Origin: Actinomycetota bacterium | GTDB taxonomy: Bacteria; Actinomycetota; UBA4738; HRBIN12 | Direction of reading: 5' to 3' | Assembly: GCA_004366195.1 (NCBI GenBank) | Contig: SIRV01000141.1 | Span: forward strand, 1-5,982 | DNA length: 5,982 nucleotides | Part shown: in pieces, positions 4,881 to 5,982 of the stretch | Numbering within the stretch: position 1 is the first letter of the stretch | How the letters are laid out: the number at the start of each line of letters is the position of its first letter | The notes under the pieces: generated by a model | What the model was told of the DNA's origin: nothing | What the model saw: only the letters and a program-made list of their open reading frames with translations | Databases searched by the model: none | Translations under genes and position numbers: made by a program

Positions 4881-5982
4881 TCAGCGCGGGCCCGGACCGA
4901 CCGGCCGCTCCGACGGGAGGAACAGGCGGGCGAGCGACCACACGAGCGCCGCGATCCCGAAGGCCGCCAGCCACACGATGGGGGGGCGGAGGATGCAGGG
5001 CGAAGAACGTCCGGGACGCCGGCAGCGCCAGCGCGACCACGAAGGTCGCCGCCATCGACCACACGAGCGCCAGTCTCGGCCGCGTGAGCGGCGCCGCGAT
5101 GGTCGACAGGACGAGGAGCCCGATCCAGCAGAGCACCATCGTGGCGGAGGTCCGGGCCTGCGCGAGCGTGACCCCCGGCTCATCGGCGGCGAGCGTGTAG
5201 CCGAGGAACGTGGCGACGGCGGCCAGGGTCCCGGCGGGGACGGTGAAGCGCAGCACGCGGCGCAGGAACCCCGGCCGGGCGCGCTCGACGTTCGGCGCCA
5301 GGGCGAGGAAGAACGAGGGGATCCCGATCGTGAGCGCCCCGACCAGCGTGAGGTGCCGGGCAGGAAGGGGAAGGGGCCGCCCGAAGACGCCGACGCCGAG
5401 CGCGAGCAGCATCGCGTACACCGTCTTCGTCACGTACAGGTTCGCGGTCCGCTCGATGTTCCCGAGCACCCGCCGCCCCTCGGCCACCACGGTCGGCAGC
5501 GCGTCGAAGGTCGAGTCGAGCAGCACGAGCTGGGCCACCGCGCGCGTCGCCGCGGCCCCCGCCCCCATCGCGATCCCGAGGTCGGCCTCCTTCACCGCGA
5601 GGACGTCGTTCACCCCGTCGCCGGTCATCGCCACGACGTGCCCCCGGGCTTGGAGCGCGCGGACCATCTCCCGCTTCCGCGCCGGCGGCACCCGACCGAA
5701 CACGGCGTGGCCCTCCATCACCTCCGCCAGCTCGTCGGGGTCCGCCGGGAGCGCGCCGCCGTCGAGCGGACGGTCGGCCCCCGCCAGGCCGAGCCGCGCC
5801 GCGATCGCGCCCACCGTGGCGGGATGGTCGCCGGAGATCACGACGACCCGTACCCCCTGCTCGGCGAAGTACGCGAGGGTGCGAGCGGCGGTCTCCCGGA
5901 CCCGGTCGCCGAGGGCGAGGAGGGCGACGGGCGCGATCCCCGTCGGCCGGCCCTCCGGCGGTGGCAGGGCCTTCGCCCGCCC
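4881..5982 (-). CDS. CtpE-like cation-transporting P-type ATPase, C-terminal part, with apparent frameshift
   Basis: The gene enters from the right edge. About 366 residues are visible if one base is removed at 4980-4986; as written, the frame runs on to a stop at 4837 inside lepB. The visible part begins in the HAD phosphorylation domain: DRVRETAARTLAYFAEQGVRVVVISGDHPAT (residues about 26-55), then the hinge motif TGDGVNDVLAVKEADLGIAMG (120-140). NIERTANLYVTKTVY and IGIPSFFLALAPN follow, the pattern of CtpE, a calcium-uptake ATPase in mycobacteria. Hydrophobic stretches after residue 175 (TVYAMLLALGVGVFG, LTLVGALTIGIPSFFLAL, FTVPAGTLAAVATFLGYTLA, ATMVLCWIGLLVLSTIAA, LVWSMAATFVVALAL) are membrane helices; a sixth, IVWLAAFGIAALVWSLARLFL, appears only in the shifted frame. 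The DKTG phosphorylation site and the start lie outside the window. Ion specificity is inferred from resemblance. Confidence 0.93.
4980..4986 (-). other. Run of seven C in the ATPase gene: frameshift site
   Basis: On the minus strand the gene reads CCTCCG followed by seven C. In the present frame the protein continues HPPPPHRVAGGLRDRG, polar and unlike any membrane ATPase, and overlaps lepB by 41 bp. With six C it continues PPPPIVWLAAFGIAALVWSL, a proper last membrane helix, and stops at 4881, three bases clear of lepB. The shift is more probably a sequencing or assembly error or a phase-variable tract than programmed recoding. Confidence 0.8.

Noticed and set aside
4980..4986. Programmed +1 frameshifting at the seven-C run.
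   Set aside because: There is no adjacent stop codon, Shine-Dalgarno-like stimulator or downstream stem that I can see, and P-type ATPases are not known to need recoding. An indel is the simpler reading.

Overview
The window is very GC-rich and looks like an actinomycete-type chromosome (Actinomycetota, possibly a deep soil lineage; that placement is inference). The evidence is the nickel superoxide dismutase with its dedicated protease, an RTX-repeat protein with a Sec-type signal peptide, a CtpE-like P-type ATPase, TANNNT -10 elements placed only 6-9 nt before start codons, and strong hairpin terminators without a T-run. I see no mobile element, tRNA, rRNA or CRISPR array.

Layout. (1) 1-918, minus strand: a sulfur-relay operon, tusA followed after 10 bp by a DsrE2-like gene that runs off the left edge. 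Its leader holds a candidate 28-codon cysteine-rich reading frame (792-878), a GC-rich hairpin that begins at the base after the last Cys codon, a perfect 16-bp palindrome, and a plausible promoter at 890-918. (2) 969-2231, plus strand: a secreted RTX/hemolysin-type calcium-binding repeat protein, divergent from the sulfur operon. (3) 2228-3110: sodX (minus) and sodN (plus), head to head. sodX shares its stop tetranucleotide CTAG with the RTX gene. A perfect 20-bp hairpin ends the sodN unit. (4) 3182-4159, plus: a divergent YchF/OLA1-type P-loop NTPase. (5) 4197-4877, plus: type I signal peptidase lepB. (6) 4881-5982, minus, entering from the right edge: the C-terminal part of a CtpE-like P-type ATPase, with an apparent one-base frameshift at a run of seven C near its end.

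How the genes fit together. TusA and DsrE2-type proteins pass sulfane sulfur between protein thiols, so a cysteine-coding leader in front of them suggests control by cysteine supply. SodN is made with a 14-residue leader that SodX removes to expose the His-Cys nickel hook. The neighbouring YchF-like protein belongs to a family tied to oxidative-stress control, which makes its position beside sodN suggestive but unproven. LepB would process exported proteins generally, including the RTX protein.

The most interesting element is the leader of tusA: a Cys-codon cluster just upstream of a stem-loop, upstream of sulfur-transfer genes, resembles the poly-cysteine attenuator short ORFs known from mycobacteria. 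No folding or database search could be run here, so this is a reading of the sequence and not a demonstrated regulator.
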